Source: Chitinophaga sp. Ak27
GTDB lineage: Bacteria; Bacteroidota; Bacteroidia; Chitinophagales; Chitinophagaceae
Direction of reading: 5' to 3'
DNA: 64,000 bases
Assembly (NCBI RefSeq): GCF_012726295.1
Contig: NZ_JABAOB010000001.1
Span: forward strand, 1,922,001 to 1,986,000
The notes under the pieces were generated by a model. The model saw only the letters and a program-made list of their open reading frames with translations, was not told where the DNA came from and did not search any database. This document shows positions 60,673 through 64,000 of the stretch, in pieces (positions within the stretch are counted from its first letter, which is position 1; each line of letters begins with the position of its first letter). The position numbers and the translations under genes were made by a program.

Positions 60673-61242
60673 ATGAAATCTACCACATTAATGATCGCCA
60701 CTATGCTATTGTCTGGTGCCGCGTTTGCACAACAAGCCAATGTAAGCACTAATGCCAGCACCAATGCAAATATTACGGCTGCTCCACAGCAGAGCAAGGT
60801 AACTACCGCCTCCAGCACCAATACCAGCGCCACCATATCTACTCCGCATAGCGAGGGATCCATAAATGCTTCTCATAGCAGCGCAGGTACCATTACTACT
60901 GGCAACACCATCGCCAACAGCGTCAGTGCGGGCCAACAGAGCGCAGTGCAGGCACAAAACAATATTGCCACTACCGTAAATAATACCGTGCAAGCCGGCC
61001 AGCAAACAGCCATACAGGCACATGGTATCGTTACTTCAGCTGCCAATACTACTGTGCAGGCAGGCCAACAGGCCGCCGTGCAATCCCATGCTGCGGTAAA
61101 AGCCACTACCAATAATTCAGTCAAAGCTACTAACCATATCATCCAAACCAGTGCAGCGGCTTCACAAAGCGTGAAAGTACACCCTGCTCCTATTAAAGTG
61201 AATACCAGCGTTGTAGGAAATGCCGGCCTTCACATCTTGTAA
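60673..61242 (+). CDS. secreted low-complexity protein with 22-residue repeats
   Basis: ATG 60673 gives a signal peptide (MKSTTLMIATMLLSGAAFA), so the protein is exported; the upstream in-frame TTG is not needed. The mature 170 residues are almost only Ala, Thr, Ser, Asn, Gln and Val, without Trp, Tyr, Phe or Cys. Residues 84-149 are three tandem 22-residue repeats of the type VQAGQQTAIQAHGIVTSAAN, and a fourth, weaker unit follows at 150. The repeats are reminiscent of, but do not match, curlin repeats (no QxGxxNxA). A helical, amyloid-like or surface-spacer role is possible; I recognise no family. A perfect palindrome follows the stop. Confidence 0.7.
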   Translation: MKSTTLMIATMLLSGAAFAQQANVSTNASTNANITAAPQQSKVTTASSTNTSATISTPHSEGSINASHSSAGTITTGNTIANSVSAGQQSAVQAQNNIATTVNNTVQAGQQTAIQAHGIVTSAANTTVQAGQQAAVQSHAAVKATTNNSVKATNHIIQTSAAASQSVKVHPAPIKVNTSVVGNAGLHIL

Positions 61243-61254
61243 TTCCAAAATAAA

Positions 61255-61292
61255 AACAGAATTTTGTTGAGATATCTCAACAAAATTCTGTT
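61255..61292. repeat. perfect 38-bp palindrome
   Basis: The 19 bases 61255-61273 (AACAGAATTTTGTTGAGAT) are exactly complementary to 61274-61292, with no loop. It lies 12 bases after the repeat-protein stop and 10 bases before ATG 61303. No T run follows, so it could attenuate, stabilise mRNA or bind a dimeric protein. Confidence 0.85.
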
Positions 61293-61302
61293 CTCTTCCG
61301 TA

Positions 61303-61626
61303 ATGGTAAAAGTGCTGACATCTGTTTCCGTGTTGTTGTTCGCAATAGCATTACTCCGGCCCTTCGAAGGCTATGGGCATGATAAAGCCATTTCTGAAAA
61401 AGCACCTTTTACCCGTTACTTATTACCGGTCGCCGACAGTGTACCACTTACCAATCACCCGGCAGATAAGCCTGCTGAAAAACCGGTGGATCCATCTTCA
61501 TTACCTGTTATTAAAGAAGTGCCTAAAACAAGGCGCATGGTAAAACCGATGGCCCTTCCTTCTCCATTGCCTGTCCAACCAATTAAGATCATAAAACCAA
61601 AAATCGTCATCAAAAAGCTGATCTGA
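61303..61626 (+). CDS. small anchored Pro/Lys-rich periplasmic protein
   Basis: A 107-residue protein. ATG 61303 (MVKVLTSVSVLLFAIALL) begins with one membrane helix or signal. A frame from TTG 61264 would start inside the perfect palindrome and is rejected. The rest is extended and rich in Pro and Lys (PADKPAEKPVDPSS, PVQPIKIIKPKIVIKKLI), like the spacer of TonB-type proteins or a peptidoglycan-crossing arm, but with no TonB C-terminal domain. Function unknown. It is 22 bases upstream of the barrel-like protein gene and clearly in the same operon. Confidence 0.65.
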   Translation: MVKVLTSVSVLLFAIALLRPFEGYGHDKAISEKAPFTRYLLPVADSVPLTNHPADKPAEKPVDPSSLPVIKEVPKTRRMVKPMALPSPLPVQPIKIIKPKIVIKKLI

Positions 61627-61648
61627 CGGGACACTAAAAAAGCGAATC

Positions 61649-62521
61649 ATGAGATATGCATTCATATTAACCTTGCTGGCAGGGTTATGCTACCAGTCTG
61701 TAATGGCACAAACCGACAGTACTGCCCGCATGGACACCACCATACAGGTTGAAAAAAAGAAAACAACATTTACCCTGGGCGCGCTCTACGCCAATAATGC
61801 CAGTTATTACGGGCAAACCGCCGCTTCGCCCATGCCATACATAGCCGCCAGCGGCGTGGTGCAGTTCCCCTGCGGTATTTATCTGAGCAGTACTGCTTAC
61901 CGCCTGTTGAAAGATTCCAGCCACGCCGTATCCGCCACCAGTGCTACTGCCGGCTTCTCGTTCCCTATAGGTAAAAAGCTGACCGCCGATATTGCGTATA
62001 GCCATACTTTTTATCCATCTAATTCTGCCTTCTTACAAGCCGCTAACCCGGATAACGCCACCGCCTCGCTGAAGTATAAGTACTGGATGACCACCGGCAT
62101 CAGCGGCGATTACGCCTTTGGCAAACAACAAGACGTATTTGTTACTGCCACCACCGAAAAACTTATCCAACTGGGTAGCTTTTCTAAAAAAGACCTGATC
62201 ACCCTCACTCCGTCTGTCGATGCGGTAGCAGGCACCCAGCATTTTTATGAATCGTATGTAACCCAACGCTACCTGCAGTTCAAAGACCTGGGGCTGCCCC
62301 TGCCCTTTTTACCGGGCGTACCAGCAGGCAGCCAAACGGTAAGTAAAGAAGCTACCAGCTTCGACATACTTTCGTATAACCTGCATATACCACTGGCCTA
62401 TAATCGCGCCCACTATATGATTGAAGCCGCCTACCAGTTGTCTGTGCTCAGTGATAAAGCCCTCAGCGGCGCGGGGGAAACCCATTCTTTTGTGAATTGC
62501 AGCTTTTATTACCAGTTTTAA
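61649..62521 (+). CDS. exported beta-rich protein, possibly an outer-membrane barrel
   Basis: A 290-residue protein with signal peptide MRYAFILTLLAGLCYQSVMA. The mature part has many short amphipathic beta strands separated by Gly/Asn/Asp turns (FTLGALYANNASYYGQ, LSSTAYRLLKDSSHAVSATSATAGFSFP, ADIAYSHTFYPS) and ends in aromatic residues (NCSFYYQF), as outer-membrane barrels do. I recognise no named family. The TAA stop is immediately followed by the ATG of the response regulator, so translation is coupled and the protein is probably part of, or controlled by, the same signalling unit. Confidence 0.65.
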   Translation: MRYAFILTLLAGLCYQSVMAQTDSTARMDTTIQVEKKKTTFTLGALYANNASYYGQTAASPMPYIAASGVVQFPCGIYLSSTAYRLLKDSSHAVSATSATAGFSFPIGKKLTADIAYSHTFYPSNSAFLQAANPDNATASLKYKYWMTTGISGDYAFGKQQDVFVTATTEKLIQLGSFSKKDLITLTPSVDAVAGTQHFYESYVTQRYLQFKDLGLPLPFLPGVPAGSQTVSKEATSFDILSYNLHIPLAYNRAHYMIEAAYQLSVLSDKALSGAGETHSFVNCSFYYQF

Positions 62522-63193
62522 ATGAATGTACTGATCATAGAAGATGAACGGTCGATGGCAGCCGAAATGGAGGCCTTCCTGAAGAAGGCCTACCGCTGCG
62601 AGCTGGCAGCTAACGCCACACAGGCCATCATAAAGCTGGAAGACAACCAGTACGACTTCGTATTGCTCGACCTGGGGCTCCCGGATATGGACGGCCTTCA
62701 GCTATTACAAAAGGCACGCAAACTATGCCCGGAAGCAGCTTATATCATTCTCACCGCCCGCGGGCAACTGGAAGACCGTATCAAGGGGCTCGACCTGGGC
62801 GCAGATGACTATCTACCAAAACCCTTCTCCCTGCTGGAACTCCAGTCACGGATGCAGGCCATCGCCAGGAGGAGATTTGGCCTGCAGGAAGCCCTGCTGC
62901 CACTCGGCGATTTTAGCCTGGATCTGCAAAAAAGAAATGTATATTTCGAACAGGTAGAAATAGCGCTTTCCCGCAAGGAATTTGACCTGCTGAGTTATAT
63001 GCTGCTGCACAAAAACAGACCGCTCACCCGCATGCAACTCAGCGAACATATCTGGGGCAACCTGGCTGATGAAGATTATGATTCTAATTACATTGATGTA
63101 CATATTAAAAATATCAGGAGAAAATTGTCGGCCTACGGATCGGTAGAATGGCTGCAAACCATCCGCCACGTAGGATATAAAATAAAAATCTAG
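62522..63193 (+). CDS. OmpR-family response regulator
   Basis: A two-component transcription factor. The receiver domain (1-115) has the acidic pair in IIEDERSMA, the phospho-acceptor Asp51 in VLLDLGLPDMDG, Thr in IILTARG and the Lys in DDYLPKPFS. A winged-helix DNA-binding domain follows (about 130-223): LSRKEFDLLSYMLLHKNRPLTRMQLSEHIWG and SNYIDVHIKNIRRKL. It starts on the base after the stop of the barrel-like gene and ends one base before the kinase GTG, so all are one operon. Confidence 0.95.
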   Translation: MNVLIIEDERSMAAEMEAFLKKAYRCELAANATQAIIKLEDNQYDFVLLDLGLPDMDGLQLLQKARKLCPEAAYIILTARGQLEDRIKGLDLGADDYLPKPFSLLELQSRMQAIARRRFGLQEALLPLGDFSLDLQKRNVYFEQVEIALSRKEFDLLSYMLLHKNRPLTRMQLSEHIWGNLADEDYDSNYIDVHIKNIRRKLSAYGSVEWLQTIRHVGYKIKI

Positions 63194-63194
63194 C

Positions 63195-64000
63195 GTGAAA
63201 CTTTTTACCAAGCTTACACTGTTTATTACACTGTCGAAAATGGCCGTGGCAGGGCTCTTCATTCTTATACTCCCCCTGCTGGTGGAAGACATCGCCTATA
63301 AATACAACGATTTTTATCTCCGGGAACAAAAGAAAAAAGTCCTACAGGTAATACAGAAAAATGGCATCGATGCCTACCTGCAGGGAGAAGAAAACTATGG
63401 TAGCTATACTATGCTGAAAGAAGAATATATCTCCCTGGAACCCGCTACATCGCTATCTCTCCACGATACCATTGCCACCGTACGGCGTTTAGTAGAGGGC
63501 GATACCCTCACCTATCGTGTACTCAGCCACCAGCTACAAGCCAATCAGCATTCCTTCCTGCTGGAAATAGGTAAAAAAACCGCTACCATCAGCCAATATA
63601 ATAAACCCTTACAACGGGTGGCGTTATATGTGCTCGGGGGACTTATCATCATCACCATCGTGATTGACCTCATCTTTACCCGGCTACTCCTACATCCATT
63701 AGGCAAAATTATCAGTACCCGGTTACTCAACCGGCGCTTCCCCTTTAAAACGCAGGCGCCGCCAATAAAAACCAGCACCACCGATTTCCGGTATCTCGAT
63801 GAATCGCTGGTGGAACTCATGACCCGGATCAATGCGGCTTTCGAAAAAGAAAAAGAATTTACCTCCAATGCTTCTCATGAACTGATGACGCCGATCAGCA
63901 TCCTCCAAAGTAAAATGGAAAATATGCTCGTGGATACGGCAACTGACGAAGAGCAACAAAAAAGAATCCTGGGCATGATGAAAACGCTTAACCGGCTCAA
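63195..64000 (+). CDS. sensor histidine kinase, N-terminal part (3' truncated by window edge)
   Basis: The frame starts at GTG 63195 and runs open to the end of the window (about 268 residues). It begins with a membrane helix (MAVAGLFILILPLLVED). A periplasmic sensor of about 110 residues follows, then a second helix (VALYVLGGLIIITIVIDLIF). A short linker leads to the HisKA domain with the H box FTSNASHELMTPISILQSKM, His228 being the phosphorylated residue. The ATP-binding domain lies beyond the window. It pairs with the response regulator before it. The GTG codon is the only start that keeps both membrane helices. Confidence 0.9.
   Translation, partial: MKLFTKLTLFITLSKMAVAGLFILILPLLVEDIAYKYNDFYLREQKKKVLQVIQKNGIDAYLQGEENYGSYTMLKEEYISLEPATSLSLHDTIATVRRLVEGDTLTYRVLSHQLQANQHSFLLEIGKKTATISQYNKPLQRVALYVLGGLIIITIVIDLIFTRLLLHPLGKIISTRLLNRRFPFKTQAPPIKTSTTDFRYLDESLVELMTRINAAFEKEKEFTSNASHELMTPISILQSKMENMLVDTATDEEQQKRILGMMKTLNRL

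Noticed and set aside
60570..60752. 60-codon frame before the repeat-protein gene
   Set aside because: It overlaps the true gene in another frame, and its tail is a shadow of the repeat region.
60673..61242. Curli (CsgA/CsgB) subunit
   Set aside because: The repeats have period 22 and QAGQQ words, but lack the SxxxxxQxGxxNxA spacing.
61264..61302. TTG 61264 start of the small Pro/Lys-rich protein
   Set aside because: It is inside the perfect palindrome; ATG 61303 gives a good membrane helix.

Overview
The window is a 64 kb chromosomal stretch of a Bacteroidota bacterium, most likely a Chitinophaga-like member of the Chitinophagaceae. The evidence is: promoters of the Bacteroidota type (TTTG, about 19 bases, TAnnTTTG) in front of the tRNA genes and several proteins; a nagB gene fused to a PIG-L/LmbE domain; arginine synthesis through an acyl-ornithine carbamoyltransferase; DUF4369-type thioredoxin proteins, DUF3857 proteins and TonB receptors with a carboxypeptidase-like plug extension; and moderate GC. 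The genus is an inference. No phage, insertion sequence or CRISPR array is visible.

Layout. 1-5.9 kb: housekeeping genes (end of topA, a SirB1-like protein, a small lipoprotein, der, era, initiator tRNA, ssb). 5.9-8.5 kb: a TPP riboswitch followed by a TonB-dependent receptor, so probably thiamine uptake. 8.5-11.7 kb: a secreted GH29 fucosidase and a thioredoxin-like protein. 11.9-21.3 kb: one nine-gene arginine operon on the minus strand (GNAT acylglutamate synthase candidate, argG, argC, argD, argF', argB, argE', a second GNAT, argH), with a long leader that holds a 41-codon ORF. 21.4-39.3 kb: glycan salvage, with a second GH29, a GH109-like protein, galK, two FucP/GluP-type transporters (one with a large periplasmic insert), a ROK kinase, a glycosylasparaginase, cutC, two secreted phosphohydrolases, a GH20 hexosaminidase and the nagB fusion. 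Together these could trim fucosylated, GlcNAc-containing glycoprotein glycans, cut the GlcNAc-Asn bond and feed the sugars into the cell. 39.4-45.6 kb: an HD hydrolase, unknown proteins, a YeiH-type transporter, a methyltransferase with an altered SAM loop, a class I amidotransferase and a YpdA-like reductase. 45.7-59.9 kb: murB, an SDR, a DUF3857 protein, priA-plsC-DUF4258, mtaB, an MFS carrier, a DinB protein, aat-clpS and a cation/proton antiporter. 60.0-60.4 kb: three identical tRNA-Val genes. 60.6-64 kb: a secreted 22-residue-repeat protein, a Pro/Lys-rich small protein, a barrel-like protein and a two-component system that runs off the window.

The least explained signal is a family of long intergenic palindromes (26.5, 32.1, 34.8 and 59.9 kb). 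Their arms are built from repeats of the word AAAGC, they share a core around CTATTG, and they lie within a few bases of the flanking genes. Other points of interest are the arginine leader ORF, the unusual specificity residue in ArgF', the transporter insert, the methyltransferase without its glycine loop, and the repeat-protein/two-component region at the right end.
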